NCBI GenBank assembly: GCA_037102815.1
Contig: BTPP01000003.1
Span: forward strand, 2,418,001-2,482,000
Reading direction: 5' to 3'
DNA: 64,000 nucleotides
DNA from: Neurospora intermedia
Taxonomy: Eukaryota > Ascomycota > Sordariomycetes > Sordariales > Sordariaceae
Shown piece by piece: positions 23,213 to 36,504 of this stretch. The notes under the pieces were generated by a model, which saw only the letters and a list, made by a program, of their open reading frames with translations, was not told the DNA's origin and searched no databases. Within the stretch, counting starts at the first letter, position 1. The number at the start of each line of letters is the position of its first letter. The position numbers were made by a program, and so were the translations under genes.

Positions 23213-23585
23213 TTCTATTTTACATTTTATATTTACATTTTACATTTACATTTTACATCTCTATATTACCTCTTACATTAGCGTCTTACATTTCTACTTT
23301 ATATTTTTATTTTATATTTCTATTTTAATATCTTTACTTTATATTTCCTCTTTATATCTCTACTTTACATTTCTATTTTATATCTCTACTTTATATTTTA
23401 CATCTATATTTTACATTTATATCTTACATTTACATCTTACATTTATATCTCTTATTTATATTTTACATCTACATTTTATATTTTACATCTATATTTTGCG
23501 TCTATATCTTACGTTTCACATTTACATTTTGCGTTTACGTTTTGTATTTTACGTTTGTATTTTGCGTTTTTATTTTACGTTTTTT
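23213..23585. repeat. TTTACA/TTTATA simple-sequence array
   Basis: About 370 bp of degenerate pyrimidine-rich hexamer to dodecamer repeats (TTTACATTTACA, TTTATATTTCTA, TTTACGTTT). The right end switches to TTTGCGTTT/TTTACGTTT variants, showing a gradient of unit types. Part of E4. Confidence 0.85.
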
Positions 23586-26500
23586 AATAATTACTATTCT
23601 TCTACTTCTATTTAGTTAATTCTTATCGACCTAATAATTAGCCCGCCGTTAGTACGCCGCCGCTACGTTTCCCTAATTTTATATTCCTTGAAAAGGTCCG
23701 GGTAATTTATATCCTTTTGTAATACCTACGAATTCTCATCGTTTAGATACCCCTTCTATTTAATTTAAAATTAATATTAACGGCCGGATTTATAATACTT
23801 TACAATCGCCTCGACTTTATATTAAATATTATCCTTTTCGATATTTATAATTTCCCTTTACAGTACTACCGCAATAAAATTCCTATAGTACAGCTTTAAT
23901 AGAATAATAGGGAATATTAGGTAAATTCAATAATATATAGGGAATACGAATTAATATACTATCTTCTTTTCCCTAACGACCTTAGTAATTTAAAAGGGTC
24001 CTAAAAACTTATTTATTAATTTAGCACTTAAGTAGTATTATTTAATATACTTCGTATTAAATAGAACCCAACTCCCAACATCGAACTCCTTTAATTTCCG
24101 AACTTTATTATATTATTTTATATACCCCTAGTTAATGACCTTTAAGGCTACTATAATTTTTAACCGCCTACAAAGTAATTTATCGATTCGCTTAGTAGTT
24201 ACTATAGGAAAGATTATCCTTCGCCCTTACTCCGGATTTACTAATCCCCGAAGATAATACTTAAAAAGTAATTCCGAAGGGGACTTTCTAATAGTAATAT
24301 AAAAATAATTATTGTACGTTTATTATACGAGCGTGATTTTTTCGGCCTAATCGACCTATTTTATATTATAGAAGATCCGAAAATATAATTCTAAATTTTA
24401 ATTCTACCTCTCTATTTATCCGTCTATCTAGGGGTATTAGGCCGTATTAAAGCATCTACGGATATTTAAGAATTCGTAGTAAGTCTTCTAAAATTGGCTC
24501 GTAAAAAGGCTACCTCTATCTAATATAATAAAATCCGGGAGGTTAAATTACTAAAAGACGTTTTACTAAAAAAGGAACGCAAATTGCCGGGTATTAATCG
24601 TCTTTTATATGGAGATATATAAGGCGTACTTAATAAAACGGTTAATAATAACGAGGATTACATTATAAGTCCGATTAAATACGGAGTTGAATAATTTTAA
24701 TAATCCAGTAATAAAGTCGTATAAAATATTTTACTAGGGGATAGTAGAAATAAATAGTAACTTTAATAGTCCGTATAATTAATAGTTGTAGGGTTTAGCC
24801 TTCTAATATATTGGATATTCGCGGACGTATAATTCGATATTAGTTATAATAGTAGGCTAATAGTAAAATTAATTAATACGCTTCAACGTCTTCCTCTAAC
24901 CCGGGTGCCCGGCCGTTACTATATTATAGTAAGTATAGAATAATTCGGCCCGTATATATTTCGGAATATAGATTTAATATTAATACTATAGAGTTCCGTC
25001 TTCCCCTATCTTCTAATTCTTCGCTCATCTCCTCCCCTCGCTATTTTTCTATATTTCCTCGATAATAAATAAATCCTCCTTCTATACCTTTAATAATTGC
25101 TATCCTAATAATAGTAATTACTCTTCGTCCTTCCGTACCCTTACTACTATTATATACCCGCTTATATTCCCTACTATAATACTTTCGTTCTCCCTCTTTA
25201 ATTTAACGGCGGCTTCGTTTACGAATTTTATCCTCTTCTTCGCCGCTCTATCCTCTCTATTATCGCCTTCAACCTCCTTTTACTTTCTCCCTTCCTTATT
25301 TACTTCGCCCTCCTCCCTTAAACCCTGCTTTTCTTCCCGCAATTTAATTCCTTCGTCCTTTAATACCTAACCTTCTTCTATTTTACTTATATCCTATTAT
25401 TATTCCCTCTCCTCCGCCGCCGTCTTTTAAACCTCCTTTCTAATTAAAATTACCTATCTTACTAGCGCTTTTAATACCCGACTTTCCTTTATCGTCCGAC
25501 CCTTCTCCTCGCTCCTTTTAATAACCTTTACTAATAAGTAGTCGCCCCTTATTTCTAATTCTTCTCTTTATAATTATAGTTTCTTCAATAACCCGTCCGC
25601 CGGATTCAATTTTTCCAGCTAATATTCAATCCCGAAATTATATACTACTAATTCTAACGCTTACCAATTCTATTTCGCGTTAGCCCGCTCCTTATTTCGA
25701 AAATATTATAAATTTAAATAATCTATAATTATTAGGAATAATTTATCTATATATAATAAATATTACCTTTATACCTTTAGTACTCCTATAATTACTAATA
25801 ATTCTTTATCTCCGACCCTGTACCTTATTTCTTCTAGCGACTTTTTCTTCGAAAAGAAAACTATTAAGTATTATTTATTACTATACAATTATATAAGAAC
25901 CGCCCCAATTATAAAATTTAATACGTCCGTTTCTATTTAAATCTATAATATTAGGTCGAAGTAGCGTAATATAGGAGCTTCCTAGAATAGTTTTTTAAAT
26001 TCCGTGAACGTTTCCCCTATTTCCTTTATAAATTCGAATAGCTTCTATTTATTACCCTTTAGCAACTCTATTAAGGGCGCCGTTATTTTAGAGTATAATA
26101 TTATAAAATGCTAATAGAATCCTATAAACCTTAGGAAAACTTAAATATTATAAATATTTACTGGAGCCTCCTATTCTATAATCGCCGTAACCCTCTCTAG
26201 GTTTATCGATATACCCTCCGGAGAAATAATATATCCTAAGAATAATACCCGCTTTATATAAAATTCGTACTTACTTAAATTTACATAGAAATCCCGATCT
26301 TATAGCCGCTAAAAGACTTCCTTAATATAATTAATATAGTCTTCTTTATTCTTACTATAAATTAAAATATTATTAAAATAAATAATATATATTATATTTA
26401 TTAGCCCTATTAACGTATTATTAATATACGTTTAAAATATCGCTAGTACATTCGCTAACCCTATTAGTATAATTAAAAATTTGTAGTGCCTATACTTCGT

Positions 26501-29207
26501 ACGAAACGCTATCTTCTCTTCGTCTCCTTTTCGGATCCGAATCTTATAGTACGCGTCCTTTAAATTTAATTTAATAAAGATTTTAACTAATAATAACCGA
26601 TCTAAAATCTTTTAAATAAGGGGTAACGCCGTCCGATTCTTCTTCGTAACCTTATTTAATACCCTAAAATCGACATAGAGCCTTAATTTTCTACCCTTCT
26701 TTAGAATAAAAATAATAAGGGCGCCTATTAGGCTAATAGAAGAATAAATTTATCCCTTCTAAAGTACCTCTACTAATTATTTACACAATATTTCTAATTC
26801 TTTAATATTCAACGTATAAATCGGTCCCTAAAGCGCCGACTCCCCTTTAATTAAATTAATACAATGCTTTAGCCGGTCGTATTAGGGTAGGGGTATAGCC
26901 GAAGCTTTAAATACTAACCGGAATTCTTTATATTTTAGCGGGATAATCGGTTTAAAGATAGTAGGTTCGCTTTCTATTTCCTCTAATAATTCTAAGAGTT
27001 ATAGTAGTATTAATTTTATAGGGGGTATTAAAGTAGGGTAAATACTATCGAACGCTACCCGAAAGACCTTTACTAAGGAAGTAGGGACTAGAAGTATTTC
27101 GGCCGACTTTAGTACAACGGATAGGGTTACGAATTCTAACACTAAAGAAGAGAGGATTTCGAACGGAATATTTATATATACGGGAGGGCGGAAACCCTCT
27201 TTTACCTTTACTATTTCCCGGAAGTCTAATAGTAGAATTAAATCCTACTATAGCCCCGCTAGGACGGCTATAATATTATATATTTCTTTTATTAGTATTA
27301 TACTTAATATAAGATCGCCGGCCTCGATACAAAAATAAAACGACTGTCGTTATTAATTAATATTAGAGTTTTACTTATAAAGCTAAGGGTAACCGAAGAT
27401 AACTTCTATAACCGGGGATTTAATTATAGTAAAAGTAATTCGCTTCATCTATTTAATACTATAGGAGTTACATATTTTAATAAAATAGGTAATTATACTA
27501 TATATAGAAATAGGCCGAAGAGAGAAATTAATAAGACGATAGGGTATTAGATTAATTTTTATATTCGACGGGAGTAAATGCCTACTAATTAGGTTTAATT
27601 CTACGCCTAAATCTATTAACCCTTATATACTCCGCCAATTTCTATAAATCTTTACTAATAACTTCGTTTCTAAATATAATTACAATCTACTTGCATTATC
27701 TTAAGCGGTTATAACTACCGCTCTAATTATAATTAGTTCAACGTTCGTTCTATATAAAGGGGCACTTATAGGGATAGTACAATTCTATATTAAATAGCCA
27801 ACCTAGCCGTAATTATAATATACTTAATTCTAGTACGCTACTACAAAATAACCTATTATACTATATTCGTAGTAGGTATTTAATAGCTTCAGTTGGGTAT
27901 AACGGCTATACGTATAACTTTTTTAATAATAAAGGGAATAAATAAAATTAAGATTTATTTAAAAAGTAGTAGGGGGGCGACGGGGAAAATCGGAGGGGTT
28001 AGTACTATAGGATAATTAAAAAAGAATATTCAAAGAGGAAATAGGAAGGTATAAAGATAAAGAAGACAGTAGAGTATATTTTAAAGATATTTAATTTTAG
28101 CAATGCGATACAAACGGTTCAATATTTTCTAGGCCTTCTAACTGTTCTGTATACACTACTATTTCGTTTATTGTATTAATACCGGCCGTTGAGAGGACGC
28201 TTTATTTAAAAAAGGGGCGCAACCGGTTGGCCTAAGTAACGACCCGAATATATTCCGGTTAATTATATAATAAATTAAATTCTTTAATATAATAATAATT
28301 ATAAAAGTTACGAATAATTTCCGAGGCGCCTTACTATATACGTTCGAACTTATCGAGAGCGGATCGTTTAATAGCCTAGGTATTACTATTATATTCGGTC
28401 TCTAAGAAAGTACAGAGGTCGCTCTATATAGGCGTATTATAAATAATATTATACTTAGGTTTATTATAGAGAGCTAATATATATTTAATTTATATATTTT
28501 TAAAATTATTTTTAATATAATTAACGGCGAACGAGAGGGAAATATAGGAGTATTTTTAAAAGTATATATCGATATTATAGAAGTAGTTCCACAATTATAA
28601 AAAACTTTCGCCAGTAAATTTAATAATATTATATTTAGAGTAGTATTCGGTACGAGCCGGCATAGTTGCGGCTAGTAAAGGGGTAGCTATAGTAACGGCT
28701 ATTAACGAAGGGGTAGTAAGGGGAAGTATAATAGAAATACGGGTCTAATTATAGAAGAGGTAGTTTTAATAACAGAACCCGGCGGGGATAGGAGGGTAAT
28801 TTCCTATTAAATTTTATTTAGTAAGGCCTACGAAAACGAGCCAATTCTATTAGAATATATACGAAGGGAGATAATTAAGGAAAAGTTTAATTGTAGTAAA
28901 TTAGGATTTAAATAATTATTATTTACGTACAAACTTATTAGTTTCCGAGATTTAAGGATACGAATAGGGAGCCCGGGGCGGTGTAGGGGGGTAATCTTCG
29001 TTATTATCTTCTTTAATAGATTCTACGGTAGGCTAGCGCTATTACAAGGAAGGCGGAAGAGGTTAAATTATTTTAACTATAGTAACTATAGGGGTAATAG
29101 TACGAGAGGGATAAGGAGTAGCCTCGGCGGTACGAAAGATAGATCGGCCGCTATATATATATATTTTAATAGTATCGGCTCAATTCCTAAAGGAAGAGCT
29201 ATTAATT

Positions 29208-29547
29208 TATTAGGAACGTAGGCGAAAGGTAGGCTAAGGTAATTATAGTTGTAGCTATACGTAGGGGATAGCAAATTAAGGGTTAATCTAAAAATATATT
29301 AATAATTACCGACTATAATAAACTATACTTCATTAAACCTCTTTTATACCTATACAAATTCTATTCATCCGCTAATGAGCGTTATAGAATCCTATACTAA
29401 TTTAGCGCCCCAATGTAGTACCGGATTATCCTTCCCGCGAGCCCGACCCGATATGGGCGTTACCGTTATTAGTCCACCACTTCGGCCGGCGGAGCGGAGC
29501 AGCGACCGTTGGAGTACTTCGGTACGCAGACTCTTCGCCTCCTAACA
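29208..29547 (-). repeat. E4 LTR (5' LTR of the minus-strand element)
   Basis: 340 bp copy ending CTCCTAACA and followed by cgtac. The half nearest 29,547 keeps far more GC and CA/TG than the copy at 20,213-20,552. Confidence 0.9.
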
Positions 29548-32525
29548 CGTACCCGAAGAACCTATAACTATAAACGAATTTAAAACTATATATATAAGAG
29601 ATACTTACCCTAAGGTCTCTAAACCGATCTTTGCCGAAGTTCTAAAGAACTTCTAGACCGATATAATAATTAAAACTACCCAATTCAATAACACTTTTAA
29701 ACGCTAAAAGGATAGTACAATTCATTTTAAACCTATTACTACTACTAGTAAAATATTTTAATTCAAATCTTTTAAAGGATTAATAAATATATATATTTTC
29801 AAACGAACTTAGGATAAGGATTCTATTAACCTTTAGATCGAAGTGCATTCTAGATTCTTAATATTAGAAGCCTTCGTAGGTATTGTATTATATTTCTACA
29901 ATCTGGCCTATAATATAAAAACTAACTTTAAAATAATTAATAAGTAGGTTATTTATATAAATTAGAGAATAGCGGAATTATAAGTATAATTAAATAATAT
30001 TTAGAAAGAAATTAATTATCTCAAATTTACGAAACCTAATACTACCGCTTAACCGCGGGAGAGGGTAAATAATTAGAATAGCAATTATTCCGAAGAAGAC
30101 GAGGTCTATATTTTAACTTATAAAGCTACGGTCCGCGAAGTTACTATTAACCTAATTTAATAAAAGGAGGATTAATAAAATTTAAAGTATATACGTATAA
30201 AAAAGGACCTCGAAAATAAAATTAAAGAATATAAGTACGAGGCTTAGAAGTCTTATACCTCTATAGGAATAATTATTTTATATTAAAGCGAATTAGAAGT
30301 TAAAATAGCCGAATTGCGTATTGAATTAGATAATTTACACCCTAAAGTATATTTGTATTATAAGACTACTATTTTACCCCGCTCGGACTTTAATAACGAA
30401 GATATTTTCGATGTAATTGAAGATAAAGATTATTATAATAATAAACGATTATACAATTATAATTCCGGGGGAAATAATAGTCGCCCGGAATAGGGACGTT
30501 TATATACTATTAGAGTAGAATATTCTAAAAATACCCGCTTCGCCGCCGGCGGAGGAGATTCCGATTCTTCCGATTTTGAGACGGATTCTAATAATAATAA
30601 ATATAAGTATAGAAATAAAAAAGTCCTTAAATATTATAATTCTAATTTCTATACCTATAATTATAGTAGTACTCCTATCTCTTAGACTTTATTTTCTATA
30701 TTTGGTAAAAAGTCCGCTAAAATAGACGTGCTACGCTTCTTTAACGACCCTTCGGAAGATAAAATTACTTTTAATATTTAGTACTATTAAATAGAAAATA
30801 AGTTGTATATTAATACCGACTATTATAGTAATAATAAAGCTAAATTTAGAAAAGTCTTTAATTATTTGGACGGTAGTATAATTAATAATATATTGCCCTT
30901 CTTAAATAAAACTTACTTAAATCGCCTCTATATTTATAAATAATTCTTTAAATATTTATAAGAAGTATACTACAATTATAATACTTATAAGAAGGTAGTA
31001 TACAAATTCTAAATACTTTATATAAAAGTTAATAAAACTTTTAAAGACTTTAAGGTTAAATTCGTCCGTCTAACTAAATAGCGTTACTACCCGAAGGAGT
31101 AATAGAAACTAGAAATACGTTATTACTTTACGCTCTACTTCCAAAATTTAATTAAAATTATTTACCTCTCCAAAGCTACCTTCGAATAATATTATAAATT
31201 CCTCTAATTATTAGATAAAGGTAAATATATAAATAAGAATAAATTTAATACCCTTTCTACTAATACTTCTACTACCTTCGGTTCGTTTTACTACGCCCTA
31301 ATAAAGGCTACTAATAATAAATAAACGACCTATACCCCCGCTAAACCTTAAGACGGTTCGTTCTCTGAATAGCCCTCGGATAAGAAATTTAAGCGCCTTT
31401 ATCGCTTCGAACTCTACTTTACGTATAAGAAGCTAAATTACTTATTTATTATTTATCTCGAAAAGAATAAGTACAATTGTACCTTGGATATCCATATTAC
31501 TAAAATCGCTAATTAGATTTAGGGAGATTCGGCTACTAAAATTAAAGAATCCATTGAAAAGGATACTTACGAATCGAATAAAGAAACTACTAACAACTAA
31601 GGAAATTGATAATCCTAAGTAAAGTCTCCTATTTGGGAGAAATATCTACCGAATACAATTTATCTATAATCGAACTAATAAACTTTAATTTAAAATAGTA
31701 CTTGGGAGGGAATAACACCTCCGTCTTAATTCTATATACTATAGGTTATAATAGTTTATTAATAATAATTTATTCCGCTTTGGTAGATATTAGAGCTGAC
31801 GCTTCTTTAATTGTAAATTCTTTTTTCGTATAAAGAATTATTAAACGCTTAAATATATTAATATATAATAATTTCGTTCCCAGATATATATTTCTATATA
31901 AGAAATCATCCTCTAATATTATTAATCTCGCCTTCTAAACTACTATTTATATCGATAGTTTCCGCTTCCTCGACTAATAAGTTATTGTACTCCCTAGTTT
32001 AAAAAGAAATATAATTATCGGTAGGATATAGTTAGCTAAGTACGATATAATACTAAACTATCGATGAAACCTATTACTCTACCCAAAAGATAAGGATCCC
32101 CACCCTATAGTAGCTAATATACCAGTAAACTAAATAGTAATATTAAACCGCAACCTATCCTTCTAATAAAATATCCTAAAAAGAGAAGCTTTAATAGCCC
32201 GGGAAGATAAACGACGGTACGATAGTACACTAATATAAATTTGTGAAGTTGGGAAGTTAAAATCCTTAAACGATATTTAATACCGAAAGGATTATTAAGC
32301 TATTTAACGACGTATTAAAGAATTATAAATCCTAGCCGAAAGTATAAAAAACCCGAAGATTAAAAAGATAATACTTAGTGATTGGAAGCTGAAGAGTATT
32401 TATTAAGGTAAATTACTCCGATCTATTAGCGTTTCGCCCTAGTAATAGGAAATAGACTAAATAGAATACGAATTTTATAACGGACTTAAATTAGTATAAA
32501 TCGACTTTGGGGATATAGGGGCACC

Positions 32526-32781
32526 TGTTATAGGGCTAGCCTGTGTGCCTTGTGCCTGGTGCCAGCGTACAGCAGCTTCTAAGACTGCTGTACGCTATTA
32601 TTACTGCCGGCGAATTGCCGGCAGCTAATTGGTTAGAACGCTACCTGCCGCGGGTCGGTCAAACCCGCCGGCGGTCGCCTTTATAAGGCCAGCCTTCCGG
32701 GCACTCGGCTGCACTTCTCTTCCTTTCTCCTTCGTATAATTACGTATAATTATATTTACTATCTACCTTTTGCCTGTAATA
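32526..32781 (+). repeat. E1 5' LTR
   Basis: Starts TGTTATAGGGCTAGCC and ends TGTAATA (the expected terminal CA probably changed to TA). It is GC-rich compared with its surroundings and contains a CCGGCGAATTGCCGGC inverted repeat. Its partner is at 61,240-61,495 and all differences I compared are transitions. Confidence 0.9.
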
Positions 32782-35700
32782 GTTAATTGCACTTTTTAAC
32801 TATTATATTTATAGCGTAAAACCTTTCTTTTATTGTACAACTAATTTTTAGTATTATTGTACGCGTATAGGAATCGCCTCGTTAACGAATTGCTGAGTCT
32901 AGTACCCTAAAACCCCGACCGATAATTATAGTTACAATAGTTGTAACTTTAATCTTACTCCCTTTATTTAATAAATAAGGGTAAGTATTCTTTATTTAAG
33001 GGATAAAAAACTACTTTGTACAACTATCTTTCTTATATTTAATAATGAGAGTAGCAATTACACGTCCTTTTTACCCGTTAGTAGTACCGATAATTTTATT
33101 AACTTCAATACCCCTCCTAAAAATATACTATTTAATTTGAACGATATTTATAAAGTATTTAACGAAATTATTAGTACTACCGACGTCGCCGTTTGTTAGG
33201 TAATATTCGTTAAACTCCTTCCGTTAATAGCGGTCAACGACCTTCTTATCGGTATTAACGACGACGAGGAAAAGAAGGCTATTCCCCGCGCCTATTTTAA
33301 TATAATTAATAATATTATTTAAAACCCCGCCTTCCGCTCGATTATTGCTCCGTTCGGTCGCCTTTATTATAATAATTTTATTTAATATAAGAATATTGCT
33401 ATCGATTTCGAATATAGCGAAAATAAATTGAAGATTACCTATACGGTAGTTATTAAGGTTTAAAACGATTTCAATTAGAAGAACCTCGACTATTTTAATT
33501 TAATAACCGAATTTAGCGCCTTTTAGAAGAAGTTTAATAATTTTACTATAGACTATACTACGTTTAAGTCTTATAACGCTAATATTAGGACCTTATATAA
33601 TAACCTTATTAAAGTATTTAGTATTAGTATTAATATTAGTAAAATATTATCCTTAAGGTAAATTATAAAAAATCCGCCGATTTTTACTAGTAAGGAGAAT
33701 ATTAACGCTATTTATAAGTATAAAATTTTTAAAGTATAGTATTTCTATATTTAATCCTAATAGAAGTACGACCCCCTCCTTTATATTAACGAGGACGTTA
33801 AAATTATTTATACCGCTATACTATTAGGTCCCGAAATTTTATTAAGTATTTAGAATAATTTGGATATTATTTAGAATAGAGGAGATACGGATTCTTAGCG
33901 TTGGAAGATAGGCGTCGAATTTATAAAGTACTTAATTACCCGTTTTTAGAACGTTAATTTGAAAATAGACGCTAATCGTCGCTTTAAAGAGTTCTTTATA
34001 AAGAATATATTTTTTATAAAGTTTAAATTAGAGCTTACTAATTTAATAAACTTCTACGGCCTTAATAACTTTATAAAGGTCTACTACCTACGTAATAAGA
34101 TTAATAAGCGCCTCTATAATACTTTTGTATATTATAACCTTCCTAAGGCTAACGACTTTAAAAAATAATTTATAATTTACTATATAATTACTAGTAATCT
34201 AGAGGATACCGACCACTACTATAAGATAAATATCTATATTTTCGGTAATAGTATTTCCGCCGGTAGAAATTCTAGTAGTATTAATACTAATACGGGCGGC
34301 GCTAGCTCCTGCGGTGCCGATAACGTTTTTATTAGTTAAGGTAGTAATAAAATAGATTTCGACGCTATTAACCTTACCGTTTTTATTTATAAAAATATTC
34401 TCGACTAATATACCTATAAAGGTAAATACTACTATTATAGTAGTAATAGCTATATTGCCCGTAATTACCTTACTTCAATTAATTATAACTCCTAAGGTCC
34501 CTAGTATAATAAGGGTAAGAAGAATAAAGGTAGAGGAAGAGGTAAGGGTCGTCGTAATAGGGAGGAGGTCTATATTATTAAAGTTATACCCGCCGCTATC
34601 GCCGCCGCTACCCTAATTATAGTTGCTACTACCGCTGTTACCGCAACCAGTAGTAAATACTATAATAAATTGGAAAATATTTAATTTCTATACTTAATTA
34701 TATATAGAAGCCCTTCCTATTATTATTATAGAGACGAATTTTAAACTTTTTAAAGTTAGAGGATTTAGAGGAGGTTAGAATATAATTATTAGATAATTCT
34801 ATTTCCTTAAATTTAATACTCTTATCCTTTTACATTATAATTAAATTGTGTAAAATTTATTATATCGCTCTTATTAATTTTAATTACTCTATATTTACTT
34901 TTATCGATTACTCTTTCGTTACTAAATATAACCTCCTTCGTTTCTACCTCCATTAAGTAAAGAAGTTCGTTCTTACCGATAGAATAATTAAAAGTATTAT
35001 TTCTAAAGGGGTAATAATTAAACTCTATATTAAGTACTATACTGAAATAGTTACCTTCTTAATTTATAATATTTCGAGGAACTACCTAGTTATTTTAGGA
35101 TTTTTATAAATATAATATTATAAACTAGAGATTAATTACAATTAATATAGGGTATGTTTTATTAGCCCGGCGTATAGGGGATAATATTTACCTGTTAACC
35201 TCTCTAAAGACTAATTAAAAGCGCCGAAAGCCCTTACTAACCGGATTTCGGCCGTAATTATCCGTAGTAGGGTCGCCCTAATTCTCTAACTTTTACTAAA
35301 ATATAACGTAATTAGGGAAATACTAGTACTAATAATAGTAATAACCTTAGAGGATAAAATTACGGGCCTTACTAAAGATATATTAATACCGGCGTTCCCT
35401 TTGTAAAATAGAATTACTAATTCTATTTAAATAGAATTGTCGCCGCCGCTGCTATTACCGCCGCTATTACTTTTTAGGGTAAAAAAGGTCGTAGTAATTT
35501 TACCCGCCGTTTAGACCGGCTACCGACTTATCTCGCTCTTCGTTAAAGTACTAATAATTAATAAAGCCGGATTTAAAATCGGTATTACCGGTACGGCTAC
35601 TCTTCTAATTAAAATTAAGAGCCTAATACTCTATAAACCCTATATCCACCTTAACGGCTAATATATCTCTATAGGTATAAAACGCCCCCGTACTGGTCGT

Positions 35701-35808
35701 TACTATAATTTTAATACGGATTCTTCTATTAAATTAAATAATATTAGGGAATTTAATATAATTACTTTTAATTTCGTTTACGAATTCTAATAATTATAGC
35801 CGTATATT

Positions 35809-36504
35809 GATTTGGGGTGGTATACGGGAATATATGCGTTGATTTATTTTCTGCAATGATTTTTTTCAAACCTTCAGCAAGGGTACTGGATTAGAAGGTA
35901 CACTTTCTAAACTAAATAGAGTTGAACAGTTAGTATTAATAGAAGATAAAAGAATGTAGGACTAACTTGATAAGATAATAGATTAAAAAAGGTAGAAAAA
36001 TAGGGATAATAGAGGAAGAAAAGAAATAAGGGGGATAGACAAGATATCAAACTTCAAAAGGACAAAACAATAGATTATTACAATATTTATTCTTCATTAT
36101 ACTGGATAATCAATCTTAATTTAATATTCTTAGTTGAACAAAATAATAGTTCTTAGTAATCTCTAATCATTTGCCTCTTCTTATTTTATTGTATTGAATA
36201 ATCTTTTATCCCTCTAGAGGGAATATATATTCGTTTCTCTATTTACTTATAGGAAGAAAATATTAAAAAATCTAATAACTATCTTCGTTTTCCAATAACG
36301 GTTGAATATTAAGCTATTTAATAGGTATAAGACTTTAATAAATTATTTCTAGCTCTATACCTCCCATCTCAACTATTTAGAAAGGTTTGAGAATTACTTA
36401 CTACTTTACTAGATTAGACAATTAAGAATTATAGTTCTTATATATTATATCGGTTGTAATAGTATAGTTATTATTTCTATTATTATAGTTTTCTCGCTAT
36501 TTTA
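35809..36504 (+). repeat. E2 5' LTR
   Basis: 696 bp direct copy of 56,875-57,570. The start could be one base earlier (TGATTTGGGGTGG), which would give a canonical TG but a less exact target duplication. Ends CGCTATTTTA. Confidence 0.9.

Larger units (their letters stand above)
20213..29547 (-). mobile_element. Gypsy-type LTR retroelement E4 (fossil), nested in E3
   Basis: A 9,335 bp element with two 340 bp LTRs, flanked by identical 5 bp direct repeats cgtac (20,208-20,212 and 29,548-29,552), so the ends are firm. The decayed coding region is read on the minus strand: gag-like sequence about 27.9-28.9 kb, protease about 27.3-27.9, reverse transcriptase about 26.0-27.0, RNase H and integrase below that to about 23.7 kb. 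The 3' part, 20.55-23.6 kb, carries an array of roughly 60 bp repeats, an 82 T run and a TTTACA-type simple repeat rather than recognisable protein signal. Very many breaks, RIP-type. Ty3/Gypsy by domain order. Confidence 0.85.

Noticed and set aside
33959-34168. Short open frames in the AT-rich block (33,959-34,168; 47,619-47,828; 56,379-56,600; 58,197-58,379) as small live genes
   Set aside because: Each lies inside a decayed retroelement and is a remnant or chance gap between stops. None has independent gene signals.
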